64,000 nucleotides of DNA, from contig NZ_CP018799.1 of assembly GCF_002795805.1 (NCBI RefSeq), positions 1-64,000 of the forward strand. The letters are read 5' to 3'. A model generated the notes under the pieces. The model ran no database searches. It was not told where the DNA came from and saw nothing but the letters and a program-made list of their open reading frames with translations. This document shows, piece after piece, positions 20,591 through 28,475 of this stretch; position 1 is the first letter of the stretch; the number at the start of each line of letters is the position of its first letter. Source of the DNA: Mariprofundus aestuarium (GTDB lineage Bacteria; Pseudomonadota; Zetaproteobacteria; Mariprofundales; Mariprofundaceae). A program made the translations under genes and the position numbers.

Positions 20591-20921
20591 AAACTACAGT
20601 GATGAACAACTCTTACGCATTATCGACCAGGCGATGATTTACCAGTGCGCCTGCCCTGCCCAAGTGGCATCGGTTATGCGCGAACTTCGCAGGGTGGACT
20701 CTTATCAGCAAACGTGCCTCAACCTGAGCGGTACCGATAAACAGGTTCATCAGCGGATTTCAGAGGATGTAAGGAAGGCCCATGCAACAATGGAGAGTTG
20801 CCTTGAATCCGTGCTGCTGTTGGAGGGGTGGGATCTTGAAACGATGACCATGCCGGATAATTTAAAAAAACAGATGCGCCAGGCATTTTCACCGGATGGG
20901 CAGGACAATCATTCAGGTTAA
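20583..20921 (+). CDS. Conserved-looking hypothetical protein (112 aa)
   Basis: I do not recognise this 112-residue soluble protein. It is helical in character, with no signal peptide or membrane segment. The N-terminal part YSDEQLLRIIDQAMIYQCAC contains a CxC and a further Cys in QQTCLNL and MESCLES. The ribosome site GGAGG lies within the end of the upstream kinase gene, and the two overlap by 8 nt, so they are likely translationally coupled. Confidence 0.7.
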   Translation: MDRNYSDEQLLRIIDQAMIYQCACPAQVASVMRELRRVDSYQQTCLNLSGTDKQVHQRISEDVRKAHATMESCLESVLLLEGWDLETMTMPDNLKKQMRQAFSPDGQDNHSG

Positions 20922-20925
20922 CCCA

Positions 20926-21744
20926 TCAGTTGCTTTCGGCACGCGCTTCTGACGACCAGAAGCTCCACGCCATGCCAATGGTGGCCGAAATGTAATTTTT
21001 ATCTTTTACCAGTGGGCTGTTTACGATCACGCCCGGAGATAGGTTACGGTAACGGATCGCCGAAAAGAGAGAAATCGAGTCGCTGTACTGGTAGCGCAAG
21101 CTGGTCGTGAGCGACAATGAATGAAGCCCTGCACCTGCCCTGTAGGCTGGCCTTGCCGCTGTGGCATAGACCGGTGCTACACCGTAATAGGTATTGTGAA
21201 ACCCCTGAGAGCCGTAAAGAAGCCCCGCTGCAAGCGTCACTTTCATTATTTCACTGGCCTGATGCTCCAGCAGAAGATCGGGTTCCGATACCCAGCCCAG
21301 CCAACTGCCGGAAGTATTAATGACGCCGCGCCACGGTAACCTGAGCGTCAGCTTGGTTTGCTCATCTTCAAGCAGCCTCCAGTTCAGTCTCGGGCCAAGC
21401 TGGAAGCTAAACTTGAGGTCAGGCATACCGGCTCTTGCCCGGTTGGAGTTGCGAACCGGCAATCCAAATCCGAGTGAGAGATCCAGGTTGAGGTCCTTGA
21501 ATCCAAGCAGTTCACGCCTGATCCCAGAGCGGTCAATTTTAAGTCGATTGCCACGATAGATCAGATAGGGAATAGGAGCGCCAAAGAGATAGCGTTCATT
21601 GCTTCCCATGTAGTGTGGCAGGCTGGCCACACCAGCTGCGATGCCAACCTCCCAGAGCGGTTTGCCCGATGATTCGGTGGCGGTGGCAGCGTTTGCTGGT
21701 AGCAGCAGGCCGGGCAGAAGGATTGCGATCATTGAGCGCTTCAT
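20926..21744 (-). CDS. MipA/OmpV-family outer-membrane protein
   Basis: The 272-residue product has a signal peptide (cleavage near ANAATA, about residue 20-22). A beta-strand-rich barrel pattern follows with WEVGIAAGVASLPHYMGS near the mature N-terminus, the standard MipA/OmpV opening. The alternating hydrophobic pattern runs to the end, ending in a strand with WSFW. MipA was named as a scaffold for murein enzymes, but family members vary in role. It converges on the hypothetical gene with a 4-nt gap. Confidence 0.85.
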   Translation of the reverse strand: MKRSMIAILLPGLLLPANAATATESSGKPLWEVGIAAGVASLPHYMGSNERYLFGAPIPYLIYRGNRLKIDRSGIRRELLGFKDLNLDLSLGFGLPVRNSNRARAGMPDLKFSFQLGPRLNWRLLEDEQTKLTLRLPWRGVINTSGSWLGWVSEPDLLLEHQASEIMKVTLAAGLLYGSQGFHNTYYGVAPVYATAARPAYRAGAGLHSLSLTTSLRYQYSDSISLFSAIRYRNLSPGVIVNSPLVKDKNYISATIGMAWSFWSSEARAESN

Positions 21745-21820
21745 GAGTACGGATGATATACGCCTTGCCGATGATGAATAGTAGTTTCAACAGTCGGGTA
21801 GAGGCGTTACGCTGGCCACT

Positions 21821-22504
21821 ATGCGGATATGGGATGTGAATCCAGGCTATCTGGCCCGGCAGCAGTTGCTCGGTGAGCACCGGGAGCTGCACGGGCTTTT
21901 CAATGTTCTTACCATGGGCAAGAAGGGTTATGCCAATCATCCTGAGACGCTTCGCTGGGTTGGCTGCATCAGTGCGCTTACGATACGGCATCGGCAACTT
22001 ACGGCTGAGATGCAGTTGCGCGGTTACAACCACCACTCGCCTTTGCCTGATATTGCCGGTGCCGCGGCATGGCCCAACATATTTATCGATACCCTTGCCC
22101 ACCAGTTCGAACTGCTGGCTGGTAAATATGCCGCTGACGGGAGATCTGGCCGAATTCCGCTGCCTATGAACTGCCAGGAGCTCTGGGCCCAGCATAAATA
22201 TTCGGTGATGGCACACGATCCCAACCTTTATCGTGAGCTTGGCCCAGCTGTGGCGCATGGGGGGGAATACCATGACAATATTGAGGCGCTATCAACCCTG
22301 CTGATCAGAACACTCAGAAGTGAGCCTGAGCCGGGACACCTGATGAATGCACTGCAGCATATGTGGGGTTATTTGAAAGGTGAAACATCTCCGCCGCAGT
22401 CCCCCTCTGCACTGCTTGAAGCGATTCAGGCTGCTGCCATCAAACGTGACACGACTTACCTTATAAATTCCACTGCCCTTTCCGAGTTGGCGGTGTGGCT
22501 CTAG
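21821..22504 (+). CDS. Fusion of pyrimidine-dimer DNA glycosylase-like domain and DUF1722
   Basis: The 227-residue protein looks like two joined domains. Residues 1-95 (MRIWDVNPGYLARQQLLGEH, then RELHGLFNVL and GKKGYANHPETLRWVG) match the Pyr_excise family named after T4 endonuclease V. From memory of the T4 sequence, R21-E22 align with R22 and catalytic E23, while the catalytic N-terminal Thr is absent. Residues 117-226 (ELWAQHKYSVMAHDPNLYRE, then NALQHMWGYLKG) match DUF1722, the domain of YbgA/RudS. In RudS, DUF1722 is joined to a DUF523/TudS domain; here TudS is the next gene, 9 nt away. The likely role is in the UV response. Glycosylase activity is uncertain. Confidence 0.8.
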   Translation: MRIWDVNPGYLARQQLLGEHRELHGLFNVLTMGKKGYANHPETLRWVGCISALTIRHRQLTAEMQLRGYNHHSPLPDIAGAAAWPNIFIDTLAHQFELLAGKYAADGRSGRIPLPMNCQELWAQHKYSVMAHDPNLYRELGPAVAHGGEYHDNIEALSTLLIRTLRSEPEPGHLMNALQHMWGYLKGETSPPQSPSALLEAIQAAAIKRDTTYLINSTALSELAVWL

Positions 22505-22513
22505 GTTGAAGCG

Positions 22514-22984
22514 ATGCAGAAAATACTTGTAAGCGCTTGCCTGCTTGGTGAGAGGGTCCGTTATGATGGCGGTGACTGCCGTCAGTCAGGCCTTCTTAAG
22601 CAGTGGCAGGATGAAGGGCGATTGATTCCGATTTGCCCAGAGGTGGCCGGTGGCCTTCCGGTGCCAAGACCGCCGGCTGAGATTGTCACGGGTGATTCAG
22701 ATGCCGTGTTATGTGGCTGCGGAGTAGTGCAGCGACAAAGTGGTGAGGATGTGACCGATGCCTTTGTCGATGGAGCGGAACTGGCTCTTGCCCAGTGCAT
22801 GCGCCACCACATCAAGCTGGCAGTGCTGAAAGAGGGCAGCCCATCCTGCGGCGTTTCATATGTGAATGATGGAACGTTCTCAGGCGTTAAGATCAAAGGT
22901 GAGGGCATTACTGCCAGACTGTTGAAGCGCCATGGCATAAGGGTGTTCAGTGAGTTTGAAGTGGATAAGCTTAAATTACGCTGA
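22514..22984 (+). CDS. tudS: TudS-type (DUF523) [4Fe-4S] thiouracil/thiouridine desulfidase
   Basis: DUF523 proteins of the TudS family carry a labile [4Fe-4S] cluster that removes sulfur from thiouracil; fused to DUF1722 (RudS) they remove sulfur from 4-thiouridine in tRNA. The 156-residue product has the three conserved cysteine contexts: SACLLG (C9), ICPEVAGG (C41) and EGSPSCG (C112). It also has the VRYDGG and RPPAEI blocks. There is no DUF1722 part here; that domain is in the gene just upstream. The two probably work as a split RudS-like pair. Confidence 0.85.
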   Translation: MQKILVSACLLGERVRYDGGDCRQSGLLKQWQDEGRLIPICPEVAGGLPVPRPPAEIVTGDSDAVLCGCGVVQRQSGEDVTDAFVDGAELALAQCMRHHIKLAVLKEGSPSCGVSYVNDGTFSGVKIKGEGITARLLKRHGIRVFSEFEVDKLKLR

Positions 22985-23054
22985 ACGAATGAGGCCATGC
23001 AATCACTGCGGTTTCCGACTAAACTAAAATTAGTGGGGGAAAACAGGAGCGCCT

Positions 23055-23507
23055 ATGAAACTGATGGATGTTGTTGTGCCCACCGGCGTTGTGCTTCCGG
23101 GCATGAAAATCGGGGATGCGTTCCGCGAGTGTACGATTCATAACGTGGGCGGCCTGCCCTACTGCAATGCCGAGGGAAATATCGTCGGCCGGTTCTCGCT
23201 TCGGCATACCTTCAAATGCCTCTGTGTTCCTGACGACATGGCCCATCACGCTCACCTTCTCGGCGACAGGATCTGCAGTGAGAGTACGCCGGAGGTGGTC
23301 AGCGGTGAGATCCTGAATATGACGGTTGACCGCTACATTATCGAAAATGTTGCGACCATCACCCCCTCCTCCCCGGTGATCAAGGCGCTCTCCATCATGG
23401 AGAAGTTCAATTCCAACTATATATTCCTGCTCGACGGGGAGCGCTATGTCGGAGTGATAACGCGCATGGCGATTGCCGGCCTGCTGCTCAAATATCATAA
23501 ATTCTGA
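23055..23507 (+). CDS. CBS-domain pair protein
   Basis: The 150-residue soluble protein has two CBS-like halves. The first covers MKLMDVVVP to GNIVGRFSLRH and the second IIENVATITPSSPVIKALSI to GVITRMAIAG. CBS pairs bind adenine nucleotides and act as regulatory sensors. AGGAG lies upstream of the start. The gene ends 2 nt before the permease gene, so regulation of that transporter is a fair inference. Confidence 0.8.
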   Translation: MKLMDVVVPTGVVLPGMKIGDAFRECTIHNVGGLPYCNAEGNIVGRFSLRHTFKCLCVPDDMAHHAHLLGDRICSESTPEVVSGEILNMTVDRYIIENVATITPSSPVIKALSIMEKFNSNYIFLLDGERYVGVITRMAIAGLLLKYHKF

Positions 23508-23509
23508 TT

Positions 23510-24823
23510 ATGGTTGAATATTCCAATATGCTGACTACAGATATGTTGATCGCTCTGGCTGTAATGTTCGGGGCCTATGTCTTGATCTTCAGCGAGATAC
23601 TGCATCGCACCAGCGCCGCCATTATCGGCGCCGTGGTGATGATCGGGGTTGGTACCGCAGCAGGGTTCTATTCGCAGGATATGGCGATTGAGGCCATCGA
23701 TGGTAATACGATACTGCTGCTTACGGCGATGATGATGGTTGTGGCAAGGCTACGCCCGACCGGCGCCTTCGACTACATCGCTATCATGCTTTCCAAGTTT
23801 TCCAATGGTGATTCGAGGCTGCTGCTGATCTATCTCAGTCTGGCGGTAAGTATGATCAGTATGTTCCTCGATAATGTAACCACGGTAATCATCTTTGCCC
23901 CGATCACGGTGCTGATTGCCCGTATCCTTCAGATCAATCCACTGCCATTCCTGATGGCTGAGGCGATGCTCTCCAATATCGGCGGTGCAGCCACACTGGT
24001 CGGCGATCCCCCCAACCTTATGATCGGCACTGCAGGTGGCATCGATTTTAACCGCTTCCTCATTCACATGGGCCCTACTATTTTTCTGGTCTGGTTCTGC
24101 ACGGTGTTGTTGATTCTTTTTGTATTCCGTAGCTACCTCATTAAGGTTGAGAATCACATCGACCTGAATGAAAAGAAGGCCATTCGCGACCCCAGGGCAT
24201 TGATACAGGCATGTTTCGCCCTTGCTGTGATTATCGTGCTGTTTTTCCTGCATCACCATCTCCACCTCTATCCCGCCTATGTCGCATTTATTGGCCTCTG
24301 CATCGTACTTGTGCTGCAGCGGCCCGAGCCCAGCGTCCTGTTCGGGCAGGTGAACTGGTCGGTGCTCGCCTTCTTTGTCGGCCTGTTCATTATTGTCGGT
24401 GGCGTGGACAGCTCCGGGCTGTTGCGCTGGGTTGGCCTGCAACTTGTCGATATCGCCCGTGACCCGGAAAGGTTGATGCTGACAGGACTTGTAGTGATGT
24501 GGTGCGCTGCACTGTTGAGCGCGATCATCGATAACATTCCCTTCACGGTTACAATTATTCCGATCATTTTGGGGCTGGAAACGATGGGTGTTAATATCAC
24601 CCCGCTGTGGTGGGCGCTTGCGATTGGCGTTGGCCTTGGCGGCAACGGCACGCATATAGGGGCGACGGCCAACCTGATCGCAATCGCCGAATCGGAGCGC
24701 TGCGGAATTAAAGGGGCCGCTATTACGCCGGCCGGATGGATGAAGGTGGGTATTCCCACGATGTTTTTCAGTCTGATGATTGCCAGCATCGCCTATTCAC
24801 TTTTCTTCTCCACATTCTTATAG
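23510..24823 (+). CDS. ArsB/NhaD-type ion permease (SLC13-like, IT superfamily)
   Basis: The 437-residue inner-membrane protein has about 11-12 hydrophobic segments. Conserved blocks of the ArsB/P-protein branch are NVTTVIIFAPITVLIAR, SNIGGAATLVGDPPNLMIG and GGNGTHIGATANLIAIAES. These Asn/Gly/Pro-rich re-entrant motifs occur in the first and second halves of NhaD, ArsB and citrate transporter families. The substrate could be sodium/proton, arsenite or a di-/tricarboxylate; no ars genes are nearby, so I do not assign one. An ATG at 23528 is an alternative start. Confidence 0.85.
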   Translation: MVEYSNMLTTDMLIALAVMFGAYVLIFSEILHRTSAAIIGAVVMIGVGTAAGFYSQDMAIEAIDGNTILLLTAMMMVVARLRPTGAFDYIAIMLSKFSNGDSRLLLIYLSLAVSMISMFLDNVTTVIIFAPITVLIARILQINPLPFLMAEAMLSNIGGAATLVGDPPNLMIGTAGGIDFNRFLIHMGPTIFLVWFCTVLLILFVFRSYLIKVENHIDLNEKKAIRDPRALIQACFALAVIIVLFFLHHHLHLYPAYVAFIGLCIVLVLQRPEPSVLFGQVNWSVLAFFVGLFIIVGGVDSSGLLRWVGLQLVDIARDPERLMLTGLVVMWCAALLSAIIDNIPFTVTIIPIILGLETMGVNITPLWWALAIGVGLGGNGTHIGATANLIAIAESERCGIKGAAITPAGWMKVGIPTMFFSLMIASIAYSLFFSTFL

Positions 24824-24832
24824 GTGGCATAT

Positions 24833-25495
24833 ATGGCAAACCGCACGATTAACATGAACGAAAAACTTTACGAATACCTGCTTGAGATGGGGCTGCGTGA
24901 ACCGGAAGTGCTGGCTCGCCTGAGGCATGCGACCGAGGCTGAGGAGCTCTCTATCATGCGCTCTGCCCCTGAGCAGTGCCAGTTGATGGCAATGCTGATT
25001 CAGCTGACGGGTGCAAAGCGGGTGATCGAGGTTGGCACCTACACCGGTTATGCGACGCTCTGGATGGCGCTGGCCTTGCCTGATGATGGTGAGATCGTGA
25101 CCTGTGATGTCTCAGAGCGCTGGAGCTTTGTCGCCCGGAGATTCTGGGAGGATGCGGGCGTGCAGGATAAGGTTCAGCTTTACCTGCGCCCTGCCCTTGA
25201 AACACTCGATGAGCTACTGGAGTGCGATGAGGAGGAGAGCTTCGATTTCGCCTTTATTGATGCGGATAAAGAGAACTATGATCACTACTATGAGCGCTGC
25301 CTGAAGCTGCTTCGACCGGGCGGTTTGATGGTGGTTGATAATGTGCTGTGGGGTGGCAGTGTGATTGATAATAGCAACTGTACTGCAGCAACGGAGGCGA
25401 TTCGCATATTCAACAGTAAACTGAAGGTGGACGCACGCATCGACCTGGTCATGCTGCCTGTAGCAGACGGGGTGACACTGCTCATTAAGCGCTGA
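24833..25495 (+). CDS. Class I SAM-dependent O-methyltransferase (caffeoyl-CoA/catechol type)
   Basis: The protein has the motifs of the divalent-metal-dependent O-methyltransferase family: VIEVGTYTGYATLWMALALP for SAM binding, and FDFAFIDADKENYDHYYERC with metal-binding Asp residues. VVDNVLWGGSV follows. The start at 24833 (220 residues) is favoured because AGGTGG lies 5 bases before it; an in-frame GTG at 24824 would add three residues. The substrate is unknown; bacterial relatives act on catechols or other small phenolics. It follows the permease gene closely. Confidence 0.88.
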   Translation: MANRTINMNEKLYEYLLEMGLREPEVLARLRHATEAEELSIMRSAPEQCQLMAMLIQLTGAKRVIEVGTYTGYATLWMALALPDDGEIVTCDVSERWSFVARRFWEDAGVQDKVQLYLRPALETLDELLECDEEESFDFAFIDADKENYDHYYERCLKLLRPGGLMVVDNVLWGGSVIDNSNCTAATEAIRIFNSKLKVDARIDLVMLPVADGVTLLIKR

Positions 25496-25591
25496 AGGGG
25501 AATTTCTGCGAACAGTGGTGCTGCAATCCCGGCTGAATAGCTGGTCAAGCTGTTGCAGTATCTCAGGAGTAGCCGAAGCGGAGGTATACAG

Positions 25592-25915
25592 ATGAAACCA
25601 TTACATACGCTCGCAGTGGCGCTGCTGGCTCTTATGTTATCAGCCACTCCGGCTTTCGCGGGCGAAAGCAGTGCGGGCGCGTTCGATGCCAATGGCGATG
25701 GGCAGATTACCTTTGAAGAGGTGATGAAGCGGCTGGAGAAGTCAGCCCGAGCCACCTTCGACTCCATGGATCGAAACAAGGATGGAGTCATTTCGGATAA
25801 AGATTTTGACGATGTTCGCGAAGGTATGGATAAACTGGAAAAGTGGTTTGAAGATCTCCTGAGGCCGTTCCTGCCAGAGGAAGCTCCGGAGGAGCCGGAG
25901 CAGTTGGAGGTTTAG
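25592..25915 (+). CDS. Exported EF-hand protein (107 aa)
   Basis: After a signal peptide (cleavage near AFAG, about residue 23) there are two calcium-binding loops: DANGDGQITFEE and DRNKDGVISDKD. Both keep the expected oxygen ligands at positions 1, 3, 5, 9 and 12. The tail is acidic and Pro/Glu-rich. The ATG at 25592 is preceded by GGAGGT at good spacing, so the longer frame from 25553 is not used. It probably binds calcium in the periplasm; partner unknown. Confidence 0.88.
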   Translation: MKPLHTLAVALLALMLSATPAFAGESSAGAFDANGDGQITFEEVMKRLEKSARATFDSMDRNKDGVISDKDFDDVREGMDKLEKWFEDLLRPFLPEEAPEEPEQLEV

Positions 25916-25934
25916 CCGGCCACTTATCAAAATG

Positions 25935-25960
25935 ATGGCCGTGAGCGGGCTCACGGCCAT
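25935..25960. terminator. Perfect 12-bp inverted repeat after the EF-hand gene
   Basis: ATGGCCGTGAGC and its exact complement GCTCACGGCCAT are separated by GG. There is no T-run on either side, so this is a terminator-like or RNA-stabilising hairpin, or a protein-binding palindrome. Confidence 0.5.
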
Positions 25961-26010
25961 ACAGGGCTAACCGTGCCAGCCTCCCCTCCTTGAAGATGAA
26001 GGGAGGAAGC

Positions 26011-26652
26011 ATGGCTAATTTCAGGACCCACCTTACGGTTTCTGCTGCTGCTTCATTAGCAGCTACGGCGGTAGTCATGCAGGCTGAACCACTAACCCAG
26101 ATGGAAGCACTGCTGCTTTTTTTGCTCGGCCTGCACGCAGGATTACTTCCCGACATTGATTCCGATCACTCCATACCCACCAGGTTGCTGTTTACGATAT
26201 TCAGTTTTGCCACTGCAATTGCCGTACTGTTTCTCTTTTATACAGAATTAAGTCTCATCCCTTTGCTCCTTCTGGCACTGCTTGCGGCACTATCCGTGCG
26301 TTTTATTCTCTATCCTCTGTTTGCTGCCACGACGGAACACAGAGGTCTGTTTCATTCGGTTCCAGCAGCCTTGCTGTTCGGGATGGCCCTGTTCTTTGCA
26401 GGTGACCGTCTCTTTGGCTGGCAGGCTGAATTTGCCTGGTTGGCTGCAGGATTTGTCAGTGGTGGTTATCTTTTGCACCTGCTGCTCGACGAGATTTACA
26501 GTGTGAATTTTATAGGTGCTACGGTGAAGGACTCTTTTGGTACGGCGCTTACCCTGTTCAGCAGGAGGTCATGGTTCTCCTATATGCTTCTCTATGCGGC
26601 TGTAGGCATTGCCGTTTGGGTGGCGTCGCCTGCACAACTACTTATCCTCTAA
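26011..26652 (+). CDS. YdjM/DUF457-type membrane-bound metal-dependent hydrolase-like protein
   Basis: The 213-residue inner-membrane protein has about five or six hydrophobic segments and the DUF457/YdjM pattern. This includes NFRTHLTVSAAAS near the N-terminus, LPDIDSDHS, EHRGLFHSVPAAL and HLLLDEIYS. The His and Asp residues in these blocks could bind metal, as proposed for the family; the substrate is not known. The ATG at 26011 has a GGGAGGA ribosome site; a frame from TTG at 25990 is less likely. It lies between two EF-hand genes. Confidence 0.8.
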   Translation: MANFRTHLTVSAAASLAATAVVMQAEPLTQMEALLLFLLGLHAGLLPDIDSDHSIPTRLLFTIFSFATAIAVLFLFYTELSLIPLLLLALLAALSVRFILYPLFAATTEHRGLFHSVPAALLFGMALFFAGDRLFGWQAEFAWLAAGFVSGGYLLHLLLDEIYSVNFIGATVKDSFGTALTLFSRRSWFSYMLLYAAVGIAVWVASPAQLLIL

Positions 26653-26753
26653 GCGCATTCTGAATACCAGCGCAATATTTTAATTATATTTTAATTTGCT
26701 AATAAGAGGGTGCCGATAAGCTGCCGACAAATTTTCAGCCGGGCTTGTCACGG

Positions 26754-26782
26754 TTGGTGAACGCAAGTGCATGCGTTATGAT
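26754..26782 (+). promoter_or_regulatory. Possible sigma-70 promoter of the second EF-hand gene
   Basis: TTGGTG and TATGAT are separated by 17 bp, about 50 bp before the start codon, in a 180-bp intergenic gap. Confidence 0.45.
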
Positions 26783-26832
26783 TTGCGATGCTCGGAATTT
26801 AACGCTCAACTGCTGGAGAAAGGGGAATGTTG

Positions 26833-27333
26833 ATGAAAAAGTTTGTACTATTTGCAGGGTTTATGATGCTGGCGACGTCTGTTCAGGCAGCCTTTATGCC
26901 CTCCTATGACCCACAGGAGACGGCGGACCGGGTGATGAAGGTGAAGGATGCCAACCATGATGGTGTCATTGATCCTGCTGAGTTTGAAGCGATGGCGGTA
27001 CACAAGTTCAAAGAGATCGATACCAGCGGTGACGGTGTCATCAGCGGTGATGAGATGTTTGCGCATCGTTATGCAGGCCGCTCAGAGATGGATATCAAAA
27101 CGCCAGCCGTGAAAAAAAACATCATTAACAATATCATGAAGCGCTGGGATCACGATAAGGATGGCCAGATCAGCAAGGATGAGAAGTTGGAGCCAGCCCG
27201 TAATGAATTCATGCGTATTGATCGGGATCTGGATCATAAAATCACCCGTGATGAGCTTGTTTCACACTGGGAGCGCAAGCTGAGGGACCTCAAAAAAAGC
27301 CAGGACGAAGCTTCAGGTAAAGACGGTGATTAA
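26833..27333 (+). CDS. Exported protein with four EF-hands
   Basis: A signal peptide ends near VQAAFM (about residue 20). Four calcium-binding loops follow: DANHDGVIDPAE, DTSGDGVISGDE, DHDKDGQISKDE and the weaker DRDLDHKITRDE. The product is highly charged. The ATG at 26833 has AGGGGA at a good distance; an ATG two codons upstream (26827) is also possible. It resembles bacterial calmodulin-like (calerythrin-type) proteins, here sent to the periplasm. It has its own likely promoter and a strong terminator. Confidence 0.87.
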   Translation: MKKFVLFAGFMMLATSVQAAFMPSYDPQETADRVMKVKDANHDGVIDPAEFEAMAVHKFKEIDTSGDGVISGDEMFAHRYAGRSEMDIKTPAVKKNIINNIMKRWDHDKDGQISKDEKLEPARNEFMRIDRDLDHKITRDELVSHWERKLRDLKKSQDEASGKDGD

Positions 27334-27360
27334 TAGTTCATTCGCGTACGATGAACACTG

Positions 27361-27390
27361 CAGCCACCCAATAGGGTGGCTGTTTTTTTT
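27361..27390 (+). terminator. Strong intrinsic terminator
   Basis: A perfect 9-bp stem CAGCCACCC/GGGTGGCTG with a 4-base AATA loop is followed by eight T residues, ending the EF-hand transcript. The opposing reductase gene ends 13 bp further on. Confidence 0.95.
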
Positions 27391-27402
27391 GTCGCTAAAT
27401 CT

Positions 27403-28362
27403 TTAACCAAAGGCGTCGCTATGGATGGCTGATTCGTCCATACCATGGGTGACGCAGCTCTTGCGCATGGAGGTGACAACTTCTGAGTCGCCGCAGAGAA
27501 AAGCTACCCAGTTGCTGTCGGATGCAAGTTGGGCGGGGATATGGCTGTCGATCGGGCCGCTCAATCCACCTTCTGGAGCTGCCTCGTTCAACAGGCAGGG
27601 GATATAGCTGAAATTATTGTGCTTATCGGCCACTCCTCGTAACAGTTGATCGTAGTAGAGGCCATCACTGCTCAGGGCACCATGAAGCAGTCGAATCTGC
27701 TGGCTGTGGCCAGAGGCGAGGGCATCGCGAAGGATGCCATAAATAGGCGCCAGCCCTGTTCCGGTGCCGGCCAGCAGCAGGGGGCGATCGGCATACCCTT
27801 TGCGGTAACAGCAGTCGCCCATAGCATCGCTTAACAGTATCTCGGTGCCGCACTGCAGATGATCAATAAACCAGTTGCTCATTTTCCCGTCGGGCAACAG
27901 CCGGATATGAAACGCCAGTTCACCATCACTCGGGATACTTGCCAGTGAGTAGCTGCGCGCCAGTCCATCTTCAGGCCTGATCAGATTCACGAACTGGCCC
28001 GGCCGGTAGTTGAACCCATCCGGTCGCTTCGTTGTTAGCCGAATGACGGTTGGGTTCAGGTACTCCAGCCCGGTTACAGTAGCCGGAATAAATTCATCCC
28101 TTCTATCCGGAGGTGTGATTTCAAAATCGGATTCTGGTTTACAGAGGCAGGAGAGAAAGTAGCCCTTCTTCTTCATGGCGGGCCTGATGCCTGCCTGCGC
28201 TGCAGCAGGGGGCGTTCCTTTTACTGCTTTGACCATGCATGACTGACAGAAGCCGCCGCGACAGCCATAGGAGATCGTGCCGCCCTGCCTGTTTACGCCA
28301 TCAAGCAGGGTCTCATCACTTTCACATTCGTAGGCTTTCCCCTGATAAATCACTGTTGGCAT
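27403..28362 (-). CDS. 2Fe-2S ferredoxin-NAD(P)H oxidoreductase
   Basis: The 319-residue protein has an N-terminal plant-type 2Fe-2S domain with ligands in YGCRGGFCQSC and LSCLC. An FAD-binding domain follows with ARSYSLASIP (RxYSxAS motif). Next comes an NAD(P)-binding domain with AGTGTGLAPIYGILRDAL and the C-terminal FLCGDSEVV. This order matches phenol hydroxylase/CDP-6-deoxyglucoseen reductase-type proteins that pass electrons from NADH to an oxygenase or other partner. No partner oxygenase is adjacent, so the acceptor is unknown. Confidence 0.88.
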   Translation of the reverse strand: MPTVIYQGKAYECESDETLLDGVNRQGGTISYGCRGGFCQSCMVKAVKGTPPAAAQAGIRPAMKKKGYFLSCLCKPESDFEITPPDRRDEFIPATVTGLEYLNPTVIRLTTKRPDGFNYRPGQFVNLIRPEDGLARSYSLASIPSDGELAFHIRLLPDGKMSNWFIDHLQCGTEILLSDAMGDCCYRKGYADRPLLLAGTGTGLAPIYGILRDALASGHSQQIRLLHGALSSDGLYYDQLLRGVADKHNNFSYIPCLLNEAAPEGGLSGPIDSHIPAQLASDSNWVAFLCGDSEVVTSMRKSCVTHGMDESAIHSDAFG

Positions 28363-28475
28363 GAAAACTCCAAAACTTAAAAAATCTCAGCTACTCTGTA
28401 CCCAAAGGTTTGTAATTCAACGCAAAGACTTTGGGGCTATTGACCCGTGGGGTAGCCACTGGTGAGATGGCGCCC

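Noticed and set aside
23750-24789. Long minus-strand frames (up to 301 codons) opposite the permease gene
   Set aside because: The plus strand carries a clear permease with conserved motifs; the antisense frames are shadows with low-complexity His/Asn/Gln-rich sequence.
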